In this document: positions 7,730-15,018 of the stretch, in pieces | Numbering within the stretch: the stretch's first letter is position 1 | Layout of the letters: each line of letters starts with the position of its first letter | Source: Paraburkholderia sp. | GTDB lineage: Bacteria > Pseudomonadota > Gammaproteobacteria > Burkholderiales > Burkholderiaceae | Length of the DNA stretch: 64,000 bases | Reading direction: 5' to 3' | Assembly (NCBI RefSeq): GCF_028283785.1 | Contig: NZ_JAPWKB010000020.1 | Coordinates: 246,754 to 310,753, forward strand | Translations under genes and position numbers: made by a program | The notes under the pieces: generated by a model | Database searches by the model: none | The model's input: only the letters and a program-made list of their open reading frames with translations | Told to the model about the DNA's origin: nothing

Positions 7730-8833
7730 TTATGCCCCCGCCATCATCTCCTCCCGCCGCGCAGCCCCATCGATCAACACATCCGTTAACGTCACATGCT
7801 GCTTCGCAAACCCCTGCGTCGTCAGATCCTTCTCCGCCAGCTCCCGCTGCGCCCGCACGGCCTGCGCAAGCGTCTCCTCCGGCGCTTCGGCGAGCGAATC
7901 CACCACCCGCCGGATCGCATCCGGACTATGCACGGGTACATACCACGCGCTCTTCGCCGAGAAATAATCCTCCAGCCCGCCACCGGCAGTCGCAACCACC
8001 GGTTTGCCCATCGCCACGGCTTCCAGCATCACCGTAATCCCCGACGCGTGATAGTTCGGATGCAACGGCACCACGATCACATCGGCCCAGTCGTAAAACT
8101 CACGCTGCGCGGGCAATCCGTTCACGTTCGTAATCGTCACGTTCGACGGCTTGTCCTGCTGCGCGACCTTGCGACGCGTCGCGATCCGCACGTCATAGGC
8201 GGGATCGTTCGCGAAGGCCTTCATCAACGTGCCCCAGTCGCGGTCGCGGTCGTTGCCGATCGCCGCGACCCGCAGCGGACTGTGCGGCTTCCATTCGGTC
8301 GCCGGGCGTACCGGGAAATCGTCGGTGTTCAGGCCGTACAGCACGACAGTCGCCTTGCGCCCCCAGAACTCCTTCACCAGCGCGGCATTGCGCGTCGTCA
8401 GCGTCGTCAGCATGTCCGCGCGCCGCAGCAGCCAGGTGTAGAAGAGCCGCTTCGGCAAACTCAGGTTCTTCCACAGATCCAGCAACCACACGCTCTGCGC
8501 CAGCAATAGCGGTTGCCGCTCCCGCCGCGTCAACATCAGCAGCAACGCCACGGAAAGATACTCGCGCTCGGTATGCGTCCAGATCACATCGGCTTCGGCG
8601 AGCGCGGCGCGATTACGGAACGTATGGATCATGTCGAATCCGATCACCGCCTTCAGCCCGCGACGCACCACGCTCAGCAAGCGGCCTTCCGGATGATCGT
8701 GCGAATACGTCACGGACAACGCGTCCGATCGCGCATGGTGATAGCCGTAAATGCAGCCGGGCTTTTCGCCGTTGCGAAAACGCCGCGGATCGATTCCGTA
8801 ATACAGGTGAACGTGGATATTGGTCGGCTTCAT
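7730..8833 (-). CDS. GT4-like glycosyltransferase
   Basis: A 367-residue cytoplasmic glycosyltransferase with GT-B architecture. The N-terminal half (to about 160) includes the acceptor-side Rossmann region. The C-terminal half carries the donor-site sequence HASGITVMLEAVAMGKPVVAT, which corresponds to the E-x7-E type motif of GT4, followed by the phosphate-binding-like GGGLEDYF. The ATG at 8833, preceded by GGAG, opens the homologous region (KPTNIHVHLYYGIDP). It stands alone on the minus strand near other sugar-transferase genes, and its donor and acceptor are unknown. Its 3' end abuts the microsatellite at 7643-7708. Confidence 0.8.
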   Translation of the reverse strand: MKPTNIHVHLYYGIDPRRFRNGEKPGCIYGYHHARSDALSVTYSHDHPEGRLLSVVRRGLKAVIGFDMIHTFRNRAALAEADVIWTHTEREYLSVALLLMLTRRERQPLLLAQSVWLLDLWKNLSLPKRLFYTWLLRRADMLTTLTTRNAALVKEFWGRKATVVLYGLNTDDFPVRPATEWKPHSPLRVAAIGNDRDRDWGTLMKAFANDPAYDVRIATRRKVAQQDKPSNVTITNVNGLPAQREFYDWADVIVVPLHPNYHASGITVMLEAVAMGKPVVATAGGGLEDYFSAKSAWYVPVHSPDAIRRVVDSLAEAPEETLAQAVRAQRELAEKDLTTQGFAKQHVTLTDVLIDGAARREEMMAGA

Positions 8834-9250
8834 GGACTCTCCGTCCGCAAGGTCGCGCGTCGGCGGATAACGAACGCGGCGACGGATCGCGACTCTCGCG
8901 GGTGGCTTCGCGCGAACGCGCGCAGGCTGTGGCTTTGCGGCGCTGTCGTGCTGCGCCGGGCTTGCAAGCATCATAGGTTCGCGCGCGCACAGCCACCGTT
9001 GGCCAGAGCACATTCACGCAAGACGCGAAGCCTCGCAGATACCGCGCCGACGCACCCGATACAGCGCGATCCGCCATCGTCGATGCGCCCATAACAAGCC
9101 AGCGTGCCCCGCACCTGCCGGCAAATTCCGGATTACGGCACACTCTCCGGTAAACTCACGTTTTAGACGGCATTTCGCGCGCGCCACATCGCGTCGCATC
9201 GCGCTGACGGTCCGCTCTTATCAGCTCCCATTCGGCTTTAAAGCACGCCC
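8834..9250. other. Divergent intergenic region, no gene recognised
   Basis: A 417-base stretch between the minus-strand glycosyltransferase and rpiA. Open frames here are arginine-rich and have no recognisable domain. It must hold the two divergent promoters, but I cannot pick convincing hexamers. Confidence 0.4.
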
Positions 9251-9946
9251 ATGACTCAAGACGAACTCAAGCAACTGGTCGGCCAGGCGGCCGCCGATTA
9301 CGTAACCGCCAACGTGCCCGACGGCGCGGTGATCGGTGTCGGCACCGGCTCGACCGCCAACTGTTTTATCGACGCGCTCGCCGCGAACCGGTCGCGCTAT
9401 CGCGGCGCGGTGTCCAGCTCGCTGGCGACCACCGCACGGCTGCAATCGCACGGTTTCAAGGTGCTCGACCTGAACGACATCGAATCGCTGCCGGTCTACG
9501 TCGATGGCGCCGATGAAATCGACCACGGCGGCGCGATGATCAAGGGCGGCGGCGGCGCGCTCACGCGCGAGAAGATCGTCGCATCCGTGTCCGAGGTGTT
9601 CGTCTGCATCGCCGACGCCAGCAAGCGCGTCGATGTGCTCGGACAGTTCCCGCTGCCAATCGAAGTCGTGCCGATGGCGCGCACCGCGATCGGACGTCGC
9701 GTGACGGCGTTGGGCGGCGTGCCGGTCGTGCGCGTCACGAAGGACGGCACGCCGTTCCTGACCGACAACGGCAACGAAATCCTCGACGTCAAAGGGCTGC
9801 GCATCAGCGACCCGCGCACGCTCGAAATGCATATCAACGCGTGGCCGGGCGTCGTCACCGTCGGTCTGTTCGCAGGACGCGGCGCGGATCTGTGCCTGCT
9901 CGGCACCGCGGAAGGCGTCGAAACGATTCACTACACAAAGCGTTAA
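9251..9946 (+). CDS. rpiA: Ribose-5-phosphate isomerase A
   Basis: A 231-residue enzyme interconverting ribose 5-phosphate and ribulose 5-phosphate in the non-oxidative pentose phosphate pathway. The family motifs are all present: GVGTGSTANCFIDAL near residue 30 (phosphate loop), the active-site stretch VYVDGADEID, the catalytic-loop region KGGGGALTREKIVA, and LTDNGNEILD. The length is typical of RpiA. The gene is monocistronic and closed by the terminator at 9988-10022. Confidence 0.96.
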   Translation: MTQDELKQLVGQAAADYVTANVPDGAVIGVGTGSTANCFIDALAANRSRYRGAVSSSLATTARLQSHGFKVLDLNDIESLPVYVDGADEIDHGGAMIKGGGGALTREKIVASVSEVFVCIADASKRVDVLGQFPLPIEVVPMARTAIGRRVTALGGVPVVRVTKDGTPFLTDNGNEILDVKGLRISDPRTLEMHINAWPGVVTVGLFAGRGADLCLLGTAEGVETIHYTKR

Positions 9947-9987
9947 ACGCCGCGCCGCATCGTTGCGGCCATGAAGCAGCAAACAGA

Positions 9988-10022
9988 AAGCCCGCGCATC
10001 GTCCGATGTGCGGGCTTTTTTT
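9988..10022 (+). terminator. Rho-independent terminator of rpiA
   Basis: AAGCCCGCGCATCG (9988-10001) and CGATGTGCGGGCTT (10004-10017) form a long stem with one mismatch, followed by a run of seven T (10016-10022). It lies about 40 bases past the rpiA stop. Confidence 0.85.
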
Positions 10023-10113
10023 ATCGCCGCTTTATCCATGCGTATAACGCATGCGAGTTCGATGCGTGGCGCGCATGCGAACCTGTTTCCCCGAAAACGG
10101 GGGGATGTATCGC

Positions 10114-11508
10114 TTATTTCGCGGCGTTCGCAATCGCCTGCGTCATGCGAAGCAGATAATTGTTCAGCGAGAAATCGCGGCGCGCTTCGATTGCGCCCTG
10201 GTCCGCGACGCGCTGCGCCAGCGCCGGATCCACGCGCAACATGCCGATCGCATGCGCATAGCCGTCGATATCGCCGGGGGCGACCAGCCAGCCGTTCTCG
10301 CCATGCCGCAAGATCTCTTTCACGCCACCCGCCGCCGAGCCGATCACCGGCCTGCCAGCCGCCATCCCTTCGACGATCACGCGCCCAAACGGCTCCGGCT
10401 CCGTCGATGTATGCAGGATCGCGTCCATCGCGCGCATCCACGCCGGCATGTCGTCGCGAAAGCCCGCGAAATGCACGCGGTCCGCGATGCCGAGACGTTC
10501 GGCCTGCAAACGCAGCGCCTGTTCGTACGCGTGTTCGCCGAACAGCGCCGCGCCGACCAGCACGAGGTGCGCATCAGGCACGCGCGCTAGCATCTCCAGT
10601 GCGAGATGCTGACCCTTCCACGGCGCGAGCCGACCAAACAGGCCGACCAGGTACGCGTTTTCGGGTAATTCGAGGCGTCGGCGCAGTGCGGCGATTTCAG
10701 CCGGTTCGCGCGGTGCGTTCGAGAACGCGTCCGCATCGATGCCGTTATGGACGATCGGCACCTTCGATACATCGATGCCGGTCAACGCGGAAAACGCGTC
10801 GGCGGAAGCCTTCGAATTGGCGACCACGTGATCGACGACGTGCCGCGTCAGCCACCTGACGACCCGCAACTGCATGTTGCCGAAGTGCTCGCGGGTGAGG
10901 ATGTCATGCAGATACCAGACCACCGGCCGCCGATGCAGCGGCTTGCCGAGTGCGCCGAGCACAAGTGCTTTTTGCGTATTCAGAAACAGCACGTCGAATT
11001 GTCGCGCGTGAGCCGCGATCCGGCGCACCTGGCCCAGCATCGCCGGTACTGCGCGCAGCATGCCGAGACCCGGCGCCTGTCGCTTGATGCCCGACACTTT
11101 CTGGTTGGTGACCATCTCGACCCGAACACCTAGCGCTTCGAGTCGCGCGCGAAACGGGCCTTCCGATAACAGCACGACTTTGCCGCGCGCCGCGCAGCTT
11201 GCCGCGAGCGGCAGCAACGCGAATTCGGCACCGCCTAGCTGGCCGCTCTGATCGACGAACAACACACTTGGCGAAGTACTTGCATCGTGCGATGCGGTGG
11301 ACGACGCGCGAGTGTCAAGCGGGTGGTTTGTGTGATCGAGAGTGTCCGCGCCCGACAGCGTATGCATCGCAGAAAGCGGATCGTGCGCGATGCCGCCGTC
11401 CTGCGCGAGCGCATGAGCGAGCGGCGCGGATAGCGGATGGCCAGACGCGCTGGCAAGGGAGCTTGCGACTGAGTTGGCAAGCGGGCGACGCAGGTCCGAA
11501 GCATTCAT
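10114..11508 (-). CDS. GT4-family glycosyltransferase
   Basis: A 464-residue GT-B glycosyltransferase. About 75 residues of Ala/Ser/Thr-rich, probably disordered N-terminus precede the Rossmann domain (VLFVDQSGQLGGAEFALLPL; the GGAE segment is typical of GT4 acceptor domains). The second domain has LVGLFGRLAPWKGQHLALEM and the donor-binding EPEPFGRVIVEGMAAGRPVI with the E-x7-E pair. The ATG at 11508 is the first plausible start; a start nearer residue 70 is possible. The gene is probably part of surface polysaccharide synthesis, given the GT gene on the opposite side and the EPS locus downstream. The gap 11509-11806 before the next gene shows nothing I recognise. Confidence 0.85.
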   Translation of the reverse strand: MNASDLRRPLANSVASSLASASGHPLSAPLAHALAQDGGIAHDPLSAMHTLSGADTLDHTNHPLDTRASSTASHDASTSPSVLFVDQSGQLGGAEFALLPLAASCAARGKVVLLSEGPFRARLEALGVRVEMVTNQKVSGIKRQAPGLGMLRAVPAMLGQVRRIAAHARQFDVLFLNTQKALVLGALGKPLHRRPVVWYLHDILTREHFGNMQLRVVRWLTRHVVDHVVANSKASADAFSALTGIDVSKVPIVHNGIDADAFSNAPREPAEIAALRRRLELPENAYLVGLFGRLAPWKGQHLALEMLARVPDAHLVLVGAALFGEHAYEQALRLQAERLGIADRVHFAGFRDDMPAWMRAMDAILHTSTEPEPFGRVIVEGMAAGRPVIGSAAGGVKEILRHGENGWLVAPGDIDGYAHAIGMLRVDPALAQRVADQGAIEARRDFSLNNYLLRMTQAIANAAK

Positions 11509-11806
11509 CGTGATACGCGATTCGTGAAGGTCATGAAGCGGCTCGAGAGGCGGATCGTCATCGCGACGCATAAAACGGTCGACTGCCCGAGCGGCGAAAT
11601 ATGCCGTAAAACAGGCACTAAAACCGTTTTTAGCGAGCGCAGTGCCTTCGCCTCATCCAATGGATGAAGAGTGCGCTGACGAGGCTTCATTATTCGCGGA
11701 CTGTCGCGCTTTTAGTGTGGTCGTGCGCACGCACGGGAGAGGATGCCGCCCTTACACTGAGTCGCATCAGTGAACCCTTGCATGAATCCTTTTAGCAGGT
11801 GATGAG

Positions 11807-13003
11807 ATGAAAGTGGCGATCGTGCACGACTGGCTCGTCGCACCCGGCGGGGCCGAGAAAGTGCTCGAACAGATCATTCAGTGTTTCCCCGATGCCGACC
11901 TGTTCAGCCTCGTGGATTTTCTGGAAGACCGCACGCCGGTGTGCGGCAAACCCGTGGCGACGTCGTTCATCCAGCATTTGCCGTTCGCACGTCGTCGCTA
12001 TCGCGCGTATCTGCCGTTGATGCCGCTCGCGGTCGAGCAGTTCGATCTGTCTTCGTACGATCTGATCATCACGAGTTCGTATGCGGTCGCGAAGGGCGTG
12101 CTGGTCGGACCCGATCAGACGCATGTGAGTTACGTGCATTCGCCGATGCGTTATGCATGGGATTTGCAGCATCAGTATCTTCGCGAAGCGCGACTCACGC
12201 GCGGACCGAAATCATGGCTGGTGCGCTGTCTGCTGCACTACCTGCGCGGTTGGGATTCGCGATCGGCGAACGGTGTGGACCGGTTGATCGCGAATTCGCA
12301 TTTCGTCGCGCGCCGGATCATGAAGACGTATCGACGCGATGCCGCGGTGGTGTGTCCGCCGGTCGACGTGCACAAGTTCGACGTGTGCGCGTACAAGGAC
12401 GATTTCTATCTGACTGCGTCGCGGCTCGTGCCTTACAAACGCATCGATCTGATTGTCGAAGCGTTTACGGCGACCCCGCATCGCAAGTTGATTGTGATCG
12501 GCGACGGCCCGGAAATGGCGACGGTTCGCGCGAAGGCGGGCCCGAATGTGACGATTCTCGGCTACCAGCCGTTTGCGGTACTGAAAGAACATATGCAGCG
12601 CGCGAAGGCGTTCGTATTCGCGGCGGAAGAAGACTTCGGCATCGTCGCGCTGGAAGCGCAGGCGTGCGGCACGCCGGTGATTGCATACGGCAAGGGCGGT
12701 GCGCTGGAAACGGTGATTCCGCTCGGCGAACCGCAACCGACCGGCGTGTATTTCGCGCGGCAGTCGGTGGCTGCGGTGATGGATGCGGTGGATCGATTCG
12801 AGCGTTTTGGCGAAGCGATCACGCCGGCCGCGTGTCGCGCGAATGCCGAGCGTTTTTCGGCGGGCGCGTTCCGGCATGCGTTTATGGTCGAAGTGACGCG
12901 GACCATCGCAGCGGGCGGTGCGCGTCAGCGGATCGAGCGGGAGACCGAAGAAGTGGCGTGGCCTGGGGACCCGGCACAACAGGGTTCGATGTGGGGACGC
13001 TGA
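11807..13003 (+). CDS. GT4 glycosyltransferase, mannosyltransferase WbaZ-like
   Basis: A 398-residue GT-B glycosyltransferase. It starts with KVAIVHDWLVAPGGAEKVLE, a pattern common to WbaZ/BceB-like mannosyl- and glucosyltransferases, and has THVSYVHSPMRYAWD near residue 105. The donor domain contains YLTASRLVPYKRIDLIVEAF (K and R of the nucleotide-sugar phosphate site), LIVIGDGPEM and AEEDFGIVALEAQACGTPVI with both glutamates. The likely role is adding a hexose to a lipid-linked EPS repeat unit on the cytoplasmic face. AGGTGATGAG precedes the ATG at 11807. Exact sugar and linkage cannot be assigned. Confidence 0.85.
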   Translation: MKVAIVHDWLVAPGGAEKVLEQIIQCFPDADLFSLVDFLEDRTPVCGKPVATSFIQHLPFARRRYRAYLPLMPLAVEQFDLSSYDLIITSSYAVAKGVLVGPDQTHVSYVHSPMRYAWDLQHQYLREARLTRGPKSWLVRCLLHYLRGWDSRSANGVDRLIANSHFVARRIMKTYRRDAAVVCPPVDVHKFDVCAYKDDFYLTASRLVPYKRIDLIVEAFTATPHRKLIVIGDGPEMATVRAKAGPNVTILGYQPFAVLKEHMQRAKAFVFAAEEDFGIVALEAQACGTPVIAYGKGGALETVIPLGEPQPTGVYFARQSVAAVMDAVDRFERFGEAITPAACRANAERFSAGAFRHAFMVEVTRTIAAGGARQRIERETEEVAWPGDPAQQGSMWGR

Positions 13004-13330
13004 CAGTCGCCTGATGCAATGCCTGCCGGCGCAAGCGGTACGACGCCGGTGAAGGCGTGCGTACGCGCTGTCACGTCGTCGCATCGTAACGGAGGCGGAT
13101 CGCGGGGCAGCGCAGGCGGTAGAAGAGCAGGGAAGCAGGGAGTAGGAGTTGACACGTTGCAGCTGCGGTTGGGGACGTGGAATACGTGCTGCCACAAGAC
13201 GGAACAGTCGACGTGAGCGGCGAACAAGAGAGAACCGTAGCGGCAATCCATTACAACCGAGAGTCGCTGTGCCGGGGTGGTTGAGTGCACACGTGACAGA
13301 CGACATCTGGACAAGGAAGAATCGAAGGAC
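13004..13330. other. Intergenic region upstream of the HigA-like gene
   Basis: A 327-base gap. I searched it for a HigB-type toxin ahead of the antitoxin-like gene and found none. Open frames here are short, Arg/Gly-rich and unconvincing. Confidence 0.4.
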
Positions 13331-13753
13331 ATGAACGCCGATCGCCTGCCGGGCCAAATGCCCGAACTAGCCGAGACCTGGGCTGCGTTACAGCTTCAGG
13401 TTGGTCTGAAACCCATTCGCAGCGAGAAGGATTATCAGAAGATGACCCATCTCGCGAGCGATCTTACCGAGCATCTCAACGGTGACCAGGAGAGTCCGCT
13501 GGCGGACCTGTTTGGGATCGTGAAGGAGTTGATTGGGAATTGGGAAGCGCGCAACGTGACGTTGCCGAAAGCGGAGCCGCGGGAGGTGTTGCGGCATTTG
13601 CTGGAGACGCATGGTCTGAAGCAGAAGGACCTGGCGCCGATTGCTTCGCCGACTGTTATTAGCGATATTCTGGCTGGGCGCCGGGCTATTAGCAAAAATG
13701 TGGCTAAGGCGTTGGCGGTCAGGTTTCATACAGATGTGAGTGTTTTTATCTGA
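13331..13753 (+). CDS. HigA-like antitoxin / XRE-type HTH protein, apparently orphan
   Basis: A 140-residue cytoplasmic DNA-binding protein of the HigA (COG5499-type) family. The N-terminal half contains LKPIRSEKDYQKMTHLASDL and ESPLADLFGIVKELIGNWE. The C-terminal helix-turn-helix reads VLRHLLETHGLKQKDLAPIA then PTVISDILAGRRAISKNVAKAL. In complete modules this protein neutralises a HigB mRNA interferase encoded just upstream. No such toxin is visible in 13004-13330 or downstream, so it is an orphan antitoxin or a stand-alone regulator. The ATG at 13331 follows GAAGGAC. Confidence 0.75.
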   Translation: MNADRLPGQMPELAETWAALQLQVGLKPIRSEKDYQKMTHLASDLTEHLNGDQESPLADLFGIVKELIGNWEARNVTLPKAEPREVLRHLLETHGLKQKDLAPIASPTVISDILAGRRAISKNVAKALAVRFHTDVSVFI

Positions 13754-13908
13754 TTTGCTTTTGCTTTTTGCCTTTGGCGGGAATGTCGGTTGTTTGTGTG
13801 CGTCCAGTTCTCGCGCTGGGGTGCCTGGAGCGCCCTGGTGTGGGGCTGGATGTTGTCGTTTGTTGGTTTTGATTTGGTTTTTGGGTTGTCGTGGTTTTAC
13901 GCTCGGTT

Positions 13909-14722
13909 GTCCCGGTTTCTCGTCGGTCTGCCTGGATCGTCCCTGTGCGGGACCGCACCTACTTTTCTTTGCTCGCGCAAAGAAAAGTAGGCAAAAGAAA
14001 GCGCGTTTACACCGCCACTCCGTAGCGAGTGGCGTCTACTGACTAACGGGTAGTGGACCGCGCACGATTTGAGTTGCCGCACCGCTTGCCTTGGTGACAA
14101 GGCAGTCATTCGTTCCGGCTGTTCGCTCCGCGACAGCCGTTGGGCACAGCCCCGTCTTCATCTCTTGGCGCCATTCGCGCGCTGCACTCCGTCCGTCACA
14201 ACACCCGTTTTCCTGGCATGCGCCGGCCGGTTCTCGCGCGCAAAATTCCCGGCAACTAGGAACGTCGAAACCATCGTGAAGTCGGGTGAATGCCGTGGCG
14301 CAAATCGGGCTTTGAGCCGGAGGCTGGAACGGTCGTGGGGACATGCAAATCGAGAGGCGCAAACCGGGCTTCGGAGCCGACGCCGGAACCGTACAAACGA
14401 CAGGCGGATGCTGTGGCGCAAACTGCGCTTTTGGCTGGACGCTTGAACCGTCGAACAGGCGGGAGAGTGACGTGGCGCAAATGGGTTTTTGAAGCAGGCT
14501 ACCGCCGCGAAGCGGGCGGGATGTGCGGGCGCGGGCCACTTGGAAAAACGGACCGGCAACTCCAAACGTGCGCGGTCCACTACCCGTTCTGAAAGGACGC
14601 CACTCGCTACGGAGTGGTGGTGTAAACGCGCTTTCTTTTGCCTACTTTTCTTTGCGCGAGCAAAGAAAAGTAGGTGCGGTCCCGCACAGGGACGATCCAG
14701 GCAAACCAGCGTGAAAACAGGA
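13909..14722. repeat. Intergenic repeat element, copy B
   Basis: About 814 bases, the second copy of the element at 6878-7631. Inverted ends (13909-14039 and 14596-14722) contain the same 15-bp hairpin and GTCCCTGTGCGGGACCGCA block. The first about 250 inner bases match copy A closely. The rest has more of the degenerate 58-60 bp units starting GGCGCAAA near 14296, 14356, 14414 and 14473, which accounts for the greater length. Frames across it give only low-complexity or shadow peptides. With the tandem repeats and terminator that follow, it fills the gene-free space 13754-15018. Confidence 0.85.
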
Positions 14723-14863
14723 CGCGCACACCGAGCCATGAGCAACCAAACCGGCGCAAGCCAGCGTGAAAACAGGACGCGCACACTGAGCCATGAGCAA
14801 CCAAACCGGAGCAAACCAGCGTGAAAACAGGCCAAGCACACCGAGCCATGAGCAACCAAACCA
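14706..14863. repeat. 55-bp tandem repeat, about 2.9 copies
   Basis: Units begin CCAGCGTGAAAACAGG at 14706, 14761 and 14816, and each continues into CCGAGCCATGAGCAACCAAA with few differences. Spacing is exactly 55 bases with no unique spacers. The first unit overlaps the right end of repeat element B and appears to have been expanded from it. Confidence 0.9.
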
Positions 14864-14906
14864 ACAGCAACCCAGAACAACCCACAGCAAATCAGAAAAT
14901 GAAAAA

Positions 14907-14936
14907 AGGCTTCGCTTTTAAAAAAAAGCGAAGCCT
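14907..14936 (-). terminator. Terminator of the wcaJ-wza-wzc operon
   Basis: AGGCTTCGCTTTT (14907-14919) and AAAAGCGAAGCCT (14924-14936) form a 13-bp stem; on the minus strand six T follow. It lies about 80 bases past the wzc stop. Confidence 0.85.
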
Positions 14937-15018
14937 CAAAGAAAAACCAGGAACCAAAAAAACCAGAAACCCAAAACGACCAACAATCAAAAACCAGGAA
15001 CCAAACCAGACCCCTTCC

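Noticed and set aside
13004..13330. A HigB toxin gene upstream of the HigA-like gene.
   Set aside because: No frame in the interval has HigB-like sequence; only short Arg-rich peptides are present.
14706..14863. Regular repeats considered as a CRISPR array.
   Set aside because: Units are contiguous at 55 bases without unique spacers, and no cas gene is present.
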